Source: Eubacterium sp. (GTDB lineage: Bacteria > Bacillota > Clostridia > Lachnospirales > Lachnospiraceae). Taken from it: a stretch of 46,601 nucleotides of DNA. The notes beneath the pieces are model-generated. The model made no database searches. It was not told where the DNA came from and worked only from the letters and a program-made list of their open reading frames with translations. Shown piece after piece: positions 9,362 through 18,615 of the stretch; position 1 is the stretch's first letter, and each line of letters begins with the position of its first letter. The stretch is taken from positions 1-46,601 of the forward strand of contig JAFRGW010000035.1 of assembly GCA_017433615.1 (NCBI GenBank), given 5' to 3'. Both the position numbers and the translations under genes were made by a program.

Positions 9362-10273
9362 TCAGAAATCCAGATATACTCTGAATGTCATCGTATCATC
9401 ATTACACTCCCACCGGACATATTCATATCCGTTTACCTGACCGATTCCGTACAGAATGTCCCAGATCATATCCATATCATTCCGGGTCAGCTGCTCACAG
9501 GCCTCTTTGTAGGCCGCCTGGTTATCATACCGGACCTCCAGCAGGGTTCTGCCCAGTTCATACTGTGTCTTGAATGCCTGATAAACACCGTCGTAAGTGA
9601 ACCCGGACATCTTATAGTCGTTCCGCTCCCAGAAACCGACCTCTGGATCATAATAACCCGTATACCAGTCAAATCCTTCTGCAGCCACATGCTCCCGGCC
9701 GTTCTTTTCCAGATCCGACTTATTGACAATGTAGTTATCATAGGAAATATATTCTTTTCCGTTTGCATCATAAGTATCTGTATCATCCCAGCAGACATCC
9801 ACGAAATAAGAAAGTTCCCCATTCAGTTCAACCAGGTTCCATGCGTTCGTTTCGCTGCATACCAGCAGGCAGAAGACGCCGGCACTGTCACAGAGAAATT
9901 TGAAGGCATCTGCATACCCGTGGCTGTTGGCCACACCAAGTACCAGCGCACCATATACATCATCCATGTGCGGTGAACTTTGCGTATAGTCATACCGCAC
10001 CCTGCGGCAGAGTTCATCATGAAACAGACGGACTTTGTCGCGCTCCGATGCATTTGCCGGTATCTTTGCCAGAATCTCATTTGCGGCATCAAAGACTTCC
10101 CGCATCATTCCATTGTCAATTGATCCCGCAGAAGCCACAGGATCCGGCCCGAAATCAGCTGCCTTTGTATCTGCCGCAAGCATCCCGTATGCCATTGTGA
10201 ACACAACAATCGCAATAATAGTTCTGATAAAAAGCGCTTTCAAAAATGCTTTCAAAATACTTTTCATAATCAT
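9362..10273 (-). CDS. Exported transglutaminase-fold pseudoenzyme
   Basis: About 304 residues with an N-terminal signal or anchor segment (about 10-34). The body matches the bacterial transglutaminase-like core: RVRYDYTQ, a GYADAFKFLCDSAG helix, then AWNLVELNG and FVDVCWDD. In active members the helix begins with VCEGYA and the strand with HAWN; here they read NSHGYA and NAWN. The catalytic Cys is therefore Ser (about residue 117) and the catalytic His is Asn (about 143), while the Asp (about 159) remains. It is probably a binding protein rather than a protease. The frame is open to an ATG at 10303, but AGGAGG is spaced 6 nt from the ATG at 10273, so I use that one. It is the first gene of unit C, directly behind the triple-repeat promoter. 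Confidence 0.8.
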   Translation of the reverse strand: MIMKSILKAFLKALFIRTIIAIVVFTMAYGMLAADTKAADFGPDPVASAGSIDNGMMREVFDAANEILAKIPANASERDKVRLFHDELCRRVRYDYTQSSPHMDDVYGALVLGVANSHGYADAFKFLCDSAGVFCLLVCSETNAWNLVELNGELSYFVDVCWDDTDTYDANGKEYISYDNYIVNKSDLEKNGREHVAAEGFDWYTGYYDPEVGFWERNDYKMSGFTYDGVYQAFKTQYELGRTLLEVRYDNQAAYKEACEQLTRNDMDMIWDILYGIGQVNGYEYVRWECNDDTMTFRVYLDF

Positions 10274-10339
10274 CATATTCCTCCTTCTATCCTGCTCTTT
10301 CATTTCTTTTGAACAATGTCCTGTTGTTTCTTTATCTGC

Positions 10340-10405
10340 AGTATAGAGGAATATATTTTAATTGTTCATGATTGTGATTTTAATAATCAATATTTATATT
10401 TTAAT
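10340..10405 (-). promoter_or_regulatory. Triple direct-repeat promoter of unit C
   Basis: Read on the minus strand, three ATTAAAA repeats lie at 10405-10399, 10384-10378 and 10362-10356 (steps of 21 and 22 bp). A TATACT -10 box is at 10345-10340, 17 nt from the start of the last repeat. No TTGACA-like -35 box is present. The distal repeat overlaps the stop codon of the TIR gene. The same arrangement is found at 16753-16817 and 24421-24485. Confidence 0.8.
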
Positions 10406-13400
10406 TTTCATCTCCTTCCTGAATGAATGTGCTGTCAGGCGTCTCACGCAGCTGCTCTTTTCCCATCTGAATCAATTCTTCTGTCGTATAATGCGGCAGC
10501 TTTCCGGGCATCCGCTTCTGGCCGCCGGCAATCACATAAAACGAACCGTGATCCGGTGAATATCCAAGGCAGTCATGCACGGACGTGCGCAGACACCCTG
10601 CATCCAGATCAACGACCGCCAGTTCTTCCGCACAATGGATCCAGAGCATGCGGCCGTCCGGATCTTCTTCCCACTGCACACGTTTTTGAGCACTTTCTTT
10701 TCCGCTCTTCATATTTGTTCCGGCTGTCTTTTCGTCAAATGGAACCGTTTCAATCTGCGCCGTTTCCTTCAGACTTTTTCTGTCATAACGGTGCACCCTT
10801 CCGTTTTCTTCCAGCACAAAGAGATCATCCCGGCACAGAAACAGATCAAATACTGCATACTGCAGACTGCCTGTTGTCCGGATCTCCGTACCTTCTGCAT
10901 CTGAAATCTGTATGACACTCCCGCCTCTTGCAGCAGCCGCTGTCTCTGTGCCATCTGACGAGATACAGACCGGATTATCTGCCGCGATTGTAAAGGGCAG
11001 CACAGTCAATTCATCTCCATTTACCGGAATCTGCATCCACACAGCTGTACCGTTTATACCAGAAAATCCGACAACCGCCTCAGCTGTATCTTTCTGCCAG
11101 GTAAGCACCGGACTGCTTACCGGCTCCTCCGCGATCCTGCAAAACTTTGCAGACCCGTCTGCAACATCGTATATTCCCGCCTGCGAGCCATTCATGCCGC
11201 TTAAAACATAAGCAATCCGGTCCTCATACAATGAAGAGACCGCCAGAATCTGATCTGCAGACGCATCCGGCAGCAGCATCCCGCCCGGCATTCCTGTCCG
11301 TTTCTCCTCCGTCTTTTCATCTGCTGCGGGCTGCGGCAGTGTCACATACTGCGCACGCCCGTCTGCAGCATTCAACAATACCAGCCGCCAGGTCACCAGA
11401 CCGTCTGTCAGCGAGCGCTCTGTCAAAACAATTGTCTGTGCGTCTGCAGTAACTCCCGCAGGGGTGACAGATGCCATATCCGGCTTCCTCCACTGCCACG
11501 CACACGCTGTCTCACCGGCCGGAAACCATGAATAGGTACCGCTGCCGTCCGCCGCCGTTTCCAGAAGGATCCCGGCTTCCGATGTCAGTACCGCCGCATT
11601 TTCTGCCGCCTCTTCCTGTTCCTTGAGTCCCGAAAATTCTTCTGCTTCCGGATTACCTGAACCAAGCTGATACTGAATGATCCTGTCCGGATTCATCAGA
11701 AACCACATCGTATGTCCTGTCACTGCATGCTCCGCAGAAACTCTGACCGTGTTTTCCGCAGAATCGACAAACCCGTACAGAAGAGCTTCCCCGGAAGTGA
11801 CCGCGCCGCTGCGCAGAAAACAACTGACATCGGTGTCTTCTCCGGCGACATCTGTCCCCGATGCCGGCACCGTTTCCTCATATAGAGACAGGATTTCTGC
11901 CGGCTCATGTTCCGCTTTGCACTCTTTTCCGGATGCAGGGCTGAATACGCGCAGCTCTTCTGAGACAGCTACCGCAAGATATACCTGATCCTGCTGCGCG
12001 GCAGTCTCCTGCTCGCGTATGCCCTGTGAAGCATTCTCCTGTTCCGGTATGTTCTGCAGGGTATCTGCATTCCCCCCATACAGCAGCATATGGACGCCAC
12101 TGTCCGTTCTTCCGCTGTACGGAATCTGTTTCCGCCACTGTGCCTTCCCTGTTTCATGATCAATCCGCACAATGGTAAGTTTTCCGCTGTTCCGCTGTTC
12201 TTCCTGCGGCGCAGTGAGTGTCTTTCTTACAGCCGTATTTCCGGCAATATCCTCACGCTTTGAAAATCCTGCAAAAATCAGATCGCCGTCCGGCAGCAGC
12301 AAAACGGACTGCCCCATCTGAAATGTCTGCTTTGGTTCCAGAATTCTGAAGGACCCATCTGCAAAATCCCAGCACACAAGCTGATCGAAATGATAATCAA
12401 CACCTGCGACCCCGGCGCAGATCCACAGCTTTTTCCCATCCGCAGAGGGAAGGAGTCCCGGGTGAGACGGTTCCGCTGTGTTCTGTATATTCTGCCCTGC
12501 TGAATAAGACGGCAGAAAGCGGTAGTGTACGGTTTCTGTAGAAATCTGCTCTGCACTCAGTTTTCCGCTGACTGTTTTCTGAACCGGATCAATCAGAACA
12601 ACCGAATCATATGTTGCAGCCGCAACCTGACCCCCGTCTGTTCCGGGCACCAGCGCGATGCTTCTGATTCCGGTTTCTTCCGTTTCCGGCAGTTCCAGAC
12701 TCCAGCGTTCTGCACCGTCCGAAAACCGGATGTTCATGAGCTTCGCGCCATCGCTGATATAAAATCCGTCTGTTCTGTCATATACAGGCTGTGCGGCATC
12801 CCTTCTGTGCTGATACTGAAACGGCAGCGTTGTAACAACTGTACCGCTCTGTGTTTCAAACACCATAAGCTTCTGCTCTGTACAGACAACCAGATATGCA
12901 CCGTCTGGAGACACCAGACTCGCATAAATCTCCTGCTGTGTCGAAAAGGTACGGGTTGCCTCGATATGAAAGCATCCCTCGGGTACATAAGCACTCAGTG
13001 ATTCCTCCAGTGCGTGAACCGCCTCTGAAGTCTCGGGTCTTTCTTCGCCCGGTTCTGTGCCGCAGAGCGCCTCCAGCGCAAGAGAGATCGCCCGGATCCG
13101 GTCTCCCGCTTCCAGTGTTTCCATGCTGTTGCGCGCCAGAATCTTTGAAGATGCAATCTGGGATTCCCTGAGCAGACCGCGAATCCGTATGTTATTCCAT
13201 GTCAGATATCCTGATACACAGACAAACGCGGCTGACACACCCGCCGCAATCACAGCGTTTCTTCTGGCCCGGTACTGACGCTGCCGCTGCCGGAGTGCAT
13301 CATAGGAGCATCCGAGCATTGCCGCGGCAAGCCGGGGCAGTTCCTCACGTTTTGCCGTCTTCAGCGGCATACGGCAGTCACAGGAGAGCGGCTCCTTTCC

Positions 13401-13793
13401 ATTCGCCCGCAATCTGGCCGGAATTACATCTTCCGGTTCCCCTTCGGCGAGTACGGTCAGGATCTTCTCATCACCGTGCAGCGAAGTAAAAAGCGCGATT
13501 TCCCGCTCAACCCACTGTGACGCAGATGCCTTTGCCGAGCAGACCACAATCAGATATTCCGTCTGCGCGAGCGCTTCCTTGATTTCCTGGCTGAGATCCG
13601 TTGTAAGAGATAATTCTTCCACATCCCGGAAAACCCGTCCGATCCGGTTCTTTCCGGTCTCTATCTGTATGTTTTTCGGAATCCGGAAATGCTCCAGCTG
13701 CCGCTGCAGCCATGCCGCGATCCGCATATCTGGTTCCGCATGCGTATACGATATGAATGCGGAATAGATTTGATTTCTCGCCTGTTCCTGCAC
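10401..13793 (-). CDS. TIR - transmembrane - beta-propeller protein
   Basis: About 1130 residues. An N-terminal TIR domain (about 8-155) shows AFISYTH as box 1, the FRDVEEL loop and WVEREIALF, whose last Glu of WVERE aligns with the catalytic Glu of TIR NAD hydrolases such as SARM1. One membrane segment follows at about 180-200, and then a large beta-rich region with repeated short WD40/quinoprotein-like blades to the end, probably outside the cell. This TIR-TM-propeller order suits a sensor whose outer part detects a ligand and whose inner part acts on NAD or binds partners; that role is inferred. The frame is open to a TTG at 13811, but GGAGG lies 8 nt before a GTG at 13793, so I place the start there, 2 bp after the upstream stop codon. 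Confidence 0.85.
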   Translation of the reverse strand: MQEQARNQIYSAFISYTHAEPDMRIAAWLQRQLEHFRIPKNIQIETGKNRIGRVFRDVEELSLTTDLSQEIKEALAQTEYLIVVCSAKASASQWVEREIALFTSLHGDEKILTVLAEGEPEDVIPARLRANGKEPLSCDCRMPLKTAKREELPRLAAAMLGCSYDALRQRQRQYRARRNAVIAAGVSAAFVCVSGYLTWNNIRIRGLLRESQIASSKILARNSMETLEAGDRIRAISLALEALCGTEPGEERPETSEAVHALEESLSAYVPEGCFHIEATRTFSTQQEIYASLVSPDGAYLVVCTEQKLMVFETQSGTVVTTLPFQYQHRRDAAQPVYDRTDGFYISDGAKLMNIRFSDGAERWSLELPETEETGIRSIALVPGTDGGQVAAATYDSVVLIDPVQKTVSGKLSAEQISTETVHYRFLPSYSAGQNIQNTAEPSHPGLLPSADGKKLWICAGVAGVDYHFDQLVCWDFADGSFRILEPKQTFQMGQSVLLLPDGDLIFAGFSKREDIAGNTAVRKTLTAPQEEQRNSGKLTIVRIDHETGKAQWRKQIPYSGRTDSGVHMLLYGGNADTLQNIPEQENASQGIREQETAAQQDQVYLAVAVSEELRVFSPASGKECKAEHEPAEILSLYEETVPASGTDVAGEDTDVSCFLRSGAVTSGEALLYGFVDSAENTVRVSAEHAVTGHTMWFLMNPDRIIQYQLGSGNPEAEEFSGLKEQEEAAENAAVLTSEAGILLETAADGSGTYSWFPAGETACAWQWRKPDMASVTPAGVTADAQTIVLTERSLTDGLVTWRLVLLNAADGRAQYVTLPQPAADEKTEEKRTGMPGGMLLPDASADQILAVSSLYEDRIAYVLSGMNGSQAGIYDVADGSAKFCRIAEEPVSSPVLTWQKDTAEAVVGFSGINGTAVWMQIPVNGDELTVLPFTIAADNPVCISSDGTETAAAARGGSVIQISDAEGTEIRTTGSLQYAVFDLFLCRDDLFVLEENGRVHRYDRKSLKETAQIETVPFDEKTAGTNMKSGKESAQKRVQWEEDPDGRMLWIHCAEELAVVDLDAGCLRTSVHDCLGYSPDHGSFYVIAGGQKRMPGKLPHYTTEELIQMGKEQLRETPDSTFIQEGDEN

Positions 13794-13795
13794 CG

Positions 13796-16708
13796 TTATG
13801 TCCTCCAGCAATTTCTTACCATAATCCGGTCACTCTCAATGAAATCGCGGTCTTTCCACTCCGGGTTCCGGCTCTGCATCAGATGATTGAACTCTGTTTC
13901 CACATATTTCAGGCGGTTCCAGTCCACAATACACGGATGGAGTTTTGCCAGATAAAGCTGCTGTCTCGGATTGCCCATTCCGATATACTGCTGCATCCGC
14001 GCGACAGAAGCCTGCCGCCATCCGCGGCTGCACACAAAATAATTCCAGCGTATGTGTTCATCCCTGGTTGCCTTCTCCTCGTGCACGGGCTCTTCGAGCC
14101 ACCGCTCCCAGAGTTCTCTTCGCTGCACCTCTGCCTCCGGTGACTGATCGCCTGCTCCGGCCCCGGCAGAATCCGGACGCAGCAGTCCCGCAAGATACAG
14201 TTTATAAATGCCTGACATGGCAGACCGTTCACTTGCCTCACGGTTATAACATCTGGACCAGTAATCCAGACCGGCGTCAAAAAGATGATTCCCCGCATCA
14301 CCATAGTAGGCGCAGTGCAGTGCAAATGCACGCGTCTTCCACGGACTGTCAAGAAGCGTCTCCTTTGTGTACATCTGGCCGCTGCTTCCGAAACAGCAGA
14401 TGTCATAGCGGTTGTACCAGGCAAAGCCGATGCGCTCACCGGGCACCTGAAAACGCGCCGCCTGCCCTGAGAGAACCTCCGATTTCACGTACGCTGCGAT
14501 CAGCGGCCGGTTTCTGAGATCCATTCTGGTAAGTGTCTCCCGCAGACGGACTGCCCTCTGCAGATTCTCCCTGTCATCATTCCCGGCCGCAATGTAATAA
14601 TTCCAGCCGAACCGGAGACGTTCCCACGCAGGATCTTTGTCTTTATTGAACTCCAGTTTTCTGAAAAAATCGCCTTCTGACACTTCCATGAAGCTGACAG
14701 AAACCGGAAGTTTTTCCGGGGCATTTTCCTCAAAAAGAGCCGGCGCCAGATCCAGAAGCTTTTGCTTCACTTCTCCGGCCTGCTCATCAATTACTGTAAT
14801 AGAAAGCGGCTTTCCGTCGCGGTCTTCCGGCAGCACGGAAAGCATGTCACAGATCAGCTGCGGTACAATCCCACCCGCACCGAGCACTGCCACTGCCGGT
14901 TTTCTGTAACGTCCGGATATCACCGGCGCAAAAAGCGGCGCATGTGTCAGCAGCCATGCGGATGCGTCCTTCGCAGGGTCGCAGAGCGTGATTCTGAAAT
15001 AAGCTTCTCTGCGGAATTCGTGTGCCGCGTTACAGGTGTCAACAACCCTCTCAGCTGTCTCGTCCCCCGCACTGCAGCGCACAAAAAACCGGATATTTTC
15101 CAGCAGCCGGGCATTGTCTTCCCCGGCGTTCCGGATCTCCTGATTAAATCTGCCTGTGATCCGTACCAGGCATTCAAGATTGTTTTCTGTATCTGTGTCG
15201 AAGAGGAAGAAGATGGCACGGCTGTCTGCTGCGCTGTTTTGCATCCATTCCTCCAGGCAGGGGTCAATCCCATTTCCTGCCTGCATAATCAAATCCCATG
15301 CTGCATTCCACATCAGCATTTCATTTTCACTCTGCAGTCTCACTGCACGCCATCCGCGGCCGAGTGAACGGAGAAATGTCCGTGTGGATTCATTGTCGGC
15401 ATTAAAGAAACAGACACGGTCGGTATGATCCTCTGTTTCTGTCTCCTCCCGGATATCAGACACGTTTTGCGCGGCATTGCCGGGCTGCATCCAGTAATAT
15501 GCAGCCTCTTCATCACCATTCTGCGCAGCACGTCCGTACCAGGTGTCAGCCTCCTGCAGTCTGCCAAGTGCCTCCAGACACTTCGCCAGCATCCGCTGGC
15601 TGACGGCATCCGAAGCCCCGGCGCCCTGCCGGTAATACGCTGCAGCAGCAGAAATATCTTTTTCAATCCCGAATGCTTCTGCCCCTCTGTAATAAAGATT
15701 GCCCAATTCCCGCATGGCTGACGGCGATCCCGCTCCGGCACTCTGCCGCAGCGCTTCCAGTGCGTCCTGATATTTCTTTTCTTCTGTAAAACATTCATAC
15801 AGCGCATAGGAGGCAGCCGGATGAACACCCCCTGCCGCCAGCTCATTTGCCTCTGTAAAACTGGCAATCGCACTGGCCGGATCCCGACGGCATTCCAGAC
15901 CGTTCTGAAACATTTTTCCGATTGCGCACGCCGCATCTGCCGCGCGGGCACCGCCCTCACGCAGCAGCTGCCGCCAGAGTTCCCGGGCCGCTTTATATTC
16001 ACCTCGCGCTTCCAGTGCCAGTGCTGTTTCTTCAAGACTTTCCGGACTGTCATCTTCCCTGGCGTCCGCCGGAAACAGCTGCGGCTGACAAGCCTGTGCC
16101 TGTTCTGCCAGAAGAAGTGCAAGCACCGCACGCGCAAATGCTTTTTCCGGTGCCAGATCATAGAAGTAACTGAGCTCTTTTCTGTAAGGTTCCTTCTGCT
16201 TTTCGTCTGCTAACGGAATGCACACATCCATCAGGAGCGCATCACGCAGACGCTCCCCGTCAAACTGCGGTTCACCGTCTGCATACAGGAGCCGCACCGC
16301 TTTCTCCTCTGCCTCCCGCAGAACCGCTGCAGGCTGCTCCTTAAGAACCCGGGCCATCTCCGCACGGCGGGCCTTTACATTGTTATAGCCGTTGTACAAA
16401 AAGGCCGCAAATGAATTGCCTTTCTGCAAAACCTCTGCTTTCCCGCAGGCAGCGCTGTCACCGGCCACACTGCTTTCTGCCTGCTCCGGCGGCTGTCCGG
16501 TTTTTGATTTCCGCGGGCGTCCGCGTCCGGTCTTTTTCTTCTCTGTATCAGAGGGCGTCGCGCACATGAGCAGAACATCCGGAATTGTCCGCTCCAGCTT
16601 TTCTGCAGTCGTGCGGATGTCCGCAGCCGGCCATATGACCGGTTCCGGAACATCCAAAAGCAAATGAAAGAGTTCGGCGAGCGAAGCGCCTGTTTCGTTA
16701 TAAACCAT
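13796..16708 (-). CDS. Sel1-repeat / Rossmann / RyR-like multidomain protein
   Basis: A 970-residue soluble protein. An N-terminal region contains an AT-hook-like GRGRPRKSK at 61-69. Residues about 230-410 hold Sel1/TPR-type helical repeats (AAASYALYECF, SAMRELGNLYYRGA, DAVSQRMLAKCLEALG). Around 600-640 is a Rossmann-like strand-loop-helix, VAVLGAGGIVPQLICDML, with an acidic strand (ITVIDE). The last 100 residues have EHIRWNYF....GW and LHPCIVDWNRL, a signature I associate with the C-terminal domain of bacterial RyR/TrkA-N-like proteins. AGAGGA lies 8 nt before the ATG. It is the first gene of unit B and its last codons carry the ribosome binding site of the TIR gene, so the two are tightly coupled. 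Ligand or nucleotide sensing for the TIR protein is an inference. Confidence 0.7.
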   Translation of the reverse strand: MVYNETGASLAELFHLLLDVPEPVIWPAADIRTTAEKLERTIPDVLLMCATPSDTEKKKTGRGRPRKSKTGQPPEQAESSVAGDSAACGKAEVLQKGNSFAAFLYNGYNNVKARRAEMARVLKEQPAAVLREAEEKAVRLLYADGEPQFDGERLRDALLMDVCIPLADEKQKEPYRKELSYFYDLAPEKAFARAVLALLLAEQAQACQPQLFPADAREDDSPESLEETALALEARGEYKAARELWRQLLREGGARAADAACAIGKMFQNGLECRRDPASAIASFTEANELAAGGVHPAASYALYECFTEEKKYQDALEALRQSAGAGSPSAMRELGNLYYRGAEAFGIEKDISAAAAYYRQGAGASDAVSQRMLAKCLEALGRLQEADTWYGRAAQNGDEEAAYYWMQPGNAAQNVSDIREETETEDHTDRVCFFNADNESTRTFLRSLGRGWRAVRLQSENEMLMWNAAWDLIMQAGNGIDPCLEEWMQNSAADSRAIFFLFDTDTENNLECLVRITGRFNQEIRNAGEDNARLLENIRFFVRCSAGDETAERVVDTCNAAHEFRREAYFRITLCDPAKDASAWLLTHAPLFAPVISGRYRKPAVAVLGAGGIVPQLICDMLSVLPEDRDGKPLSITVIDEQAGEVKQKLLDLAPALFEENAPEKLPVSVSFMEVSEGDFFRKLEFNKDKDPAWERLRFGWNYYIAAGNDDRENLQRAVRLRETLTRMDLRNRPLIAAYVKSEVLSGQAARFQVPGERIGFAWYNRYDICCFGSSGQMYTKETLLDSPWKTRAFALHCAYYGDAGNHLFDAGLDYWSRCYNREASERSAMSGIYKLYLAGLLRPDSAGAGAGDQSPEAEVQRRELWERWLEEPVHEEKATRDEHIRWNYFVCSRGWRQASVARMQQYIGMGNPRQQLYLAKLHPCIVDWNRLKYVETEFNHLMQSRNPEWKDRDFIESDRIMVRNCWRT

Positions 16709-16752
16709 TGATCGATCCTCTCTTTTTATGTTTTGCTGTTCTTTATGATTGT

Positions 16753-16817
16753 ATCATAGGAGAACATTATTTAATTTGAATTCCTTACTTTTTAATATAT
16801 CATGATTTTATTTTAAT
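16753..16817 (-). promoter_or_regulatory. Triple direct-repeat promoter of unit B
   Basis: On the minus strand, ATTAAAA at 16817-16811, ATTAAAA at 16796-16790 and ATTAAAT at 16775-16769 are spaced exactly 21 bp. TATGAT at 16758-16753 starts 17 nt after the last one begins. The start of the transcript (CATAAAGAACAG) is nearly the same as that of unit A (CATAGAGAACAG). Confidence 0.8.
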
Positions 16818-16835
16818 AAAAATACTCCTTTGTAC

Positions 16836-16890
16836 AAAAAGGGGATGCGGCATTACGCAAACGACTGCATAAATGCTGCATCCCCTTTTT
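16836..16890 (-). terminator. Terminator of unit A
   Basis: A long hairpin with stem AAAAGGGGATGC.GCATT pairing AATGC.GCATCCCCTTTT, flanked by A/T tracts on both sides, lies directly after the metalloprotease stop codon and before the unit B promoter. It separates units A and B. Confidence 0.9.
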
Positions 16891-16906
16891 ATTCAAATGG
16901 TACCGG

Positions 16907-18541
16907 TTATCCGGCGACCGGTTCTGTGATCACATTGAAATCCTGATCCAGACCAATGTAGAGCAGTCCCTCGTCTGCATCATCCGGAATGGTATAACGG
17001 CCGCTCTCTGTCGCGACGAGCATTCTTCCGCCGCCCTCGACATCCTGCGGGTTTACTTCCGTATAGAGTGATACCGCGCGAAGATTGTCCTCGTACTCCT
17101 TCATCTGCGCAAGATCACCGGACAGGGTCTCAATAAAGAAATCCAGTGCCAGCTTACTCAGCCACTCTTCGTTATCATTTGCAAAACTGCCGGCAACTTC
17201 CTGCGGGAAGGTATATTTTTCATCAATTTCTTTTTTGAACGACGCCGGAACAACGGACGCAAGGCAGTTTGCCTCTGTTTTATCGTGTTCACTCGTGCTT
17301 CTCCAGTATTCATGCACCTTCGCAAAAATATCATCCCCTGCGTGCTGGGACAGATACTGTGAGAAAAGATAAACCGCGCCGTACGCACCGATATACTCGT
17401 CATTATCCGTTGCGAAATTATACAGCGACTGACCCTTGCGGTAGGAATCACTCGCATACATCATCAGGTTGTATTCACCGGCCTCCTTAATGCCCGGATA
17501 TACCATTTCTTCGGCATAAGCAGACATCGCCTCGTTCAGCCAGGTCCTCATTTTCGGTGTGTCATTTGTATAGAAATAATCCGATGCACAGATCTGATGC
17601 TGGAACTCGTGGGCAAGCGTGGATTTTACAAAATCATTGTCAACGCCGATCATATCAGAATTGACACTGATAATTGCATGATCTGTATTCATGCCATAGG
17701 ATACTCGCATCTCTTCCGATACCTCTGTTCCGGAGAAGATATCATAGATACAGAACAGGCCGCCGATTCCCTGCTGCATAGGATAGAACAGCATATTAAC
17801 CTTACCGCCGTTTTCAGTGAAACGTCCCGGTCCAAAGGCATCCACATCCTTCTGGTAGATCACCTCGTCGAATTCTTTTCCGAATTCTTCGGCAGAGGCG
17901 TCATCTATGGAGCCGTCCAGTGACCAGATGTAACAGTGTTCGCCGGCGTAAATACAGTCAAATGTATCTTCGCTTCTGGCTGTCATCATCCCGGTAAAAT
18001 GATAGAAGTCATGACTGTCGCCGACCCTGTAGACCGGATCCAGCCCCCCGGCTTTCGCGCCGCTCCGGTTTGTCTCGCCCAGATCAACGTCATACGCACT
18101 CTGTGAAATAACAGATTCCGGATTAATTCCGCTTCCCAGATCCCCGGCGCGGTTCATCCCTGTGATAATCTGCGAGCTGAGATCACCTGTGTTCAGTGAG
18201 GACAGCGCCATCATTGATTCTTCAATCTCATCAAACAGCTTCGGGTTATAAATCATTACAAAACTTGCATCAATCGCTCCGCTGCCGCCTGATGCTCCGC
18301 CGGAAGCCATCTGGGACGCATTCACTGCATCCTGATCTTCTACCGTTCCGGCAACATCCGATGCGCTCTCCAGTGCATTGACATCCGCATCACTTCCGGC
18401 AGAAACAGAGGATGCCGCCGATGAAGCTGCGGTTTCGGATGCGGATGATGCTGCTTCCTCTTTTTGTGCGCCGCCGCAGCCTGCCAGCAGACCGGCAGAA
18501 AGTGCAAGTGTCAGAATTGCTGTAATCAGTCGTTTTTTCAT
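16907..18541 (-). CDS. Lipoprotein zinc metalloprotease (HEFQH, M30-like)
   Basis: About 544 residues. It starts with a lipoprotein signal peptide (MKKRLITAIL, lipobox LLAGC with Cys22), followed by a long Ala/Ser-rich spacer that would reach through the wall. The catalytic region has AHEFQHQI at about 310-317 and WLNEAMSAYAEE about 20 residues later, giving the HExxH plus Glu arrangement of gluzincins such as hyicolysin (family M30). The second half contains YLSQHAG and other helices of this fold. The frame is open to 18619, but AAGGAGGAGAAC precedes the ATG at 18541. It is the last gene of unit A, followed by a strong terminator. A cell-surface protease is well supported; its substrate is unknown. 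Confidence 0.85.
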   Translation of the reverse strand: MKKRLITAILTLALSAGLLAGCGGAQKEEAASSASETAASSAASSVSAGSDADVNALESASDVAGTVEDQDAVNASQMASGGASGGSGAIDASFVMIYNPKLFDEIEESMMALSSLNTGDLSSQIITGMNRAGDLGSGINPESVISQSAYDVDLGETNRSGAKAGGLDPVYRVGDSHDFYHFTGMMTARSEDTFDCIYAGEHCYIWSLDGSIDDASAEEFGKEFDEVIYQKDVDAFGPGRFTENGGKVNMLFYPMQQGIGGLFCIYDIFSGTEVSEEMRVSYGMNTDHAIISVNSDMIGVDNDFVKSTLAHEFQHQICASDYFYTNDTPKMRTWLNEAMSAYAEEMVYPGIKEAGEYNLMMYASDSYRKGQSLYNFATDNDEYIGAYGAVYLFSQYLSQHAGDDIFAKVHEYWRSTSEHDKTEANCLASVVPASFKKEIDEKYTFPQEVAGSFANDNEEWLSKLALDFFIETLSGDLAQMKEYEDNLRAVSLYTEVNPQDVEGGGRMLVATESGRYTIPDDADEGLLYIGLDQDFNVITEPVAG

Positions 18542-18615
18542 GTTCTCCTCCTTATCTGGCTGATTTTTTCTGCTGCATATATATTTTTCTATTTCTACAG
18601 ATAACTGCAGGATTA

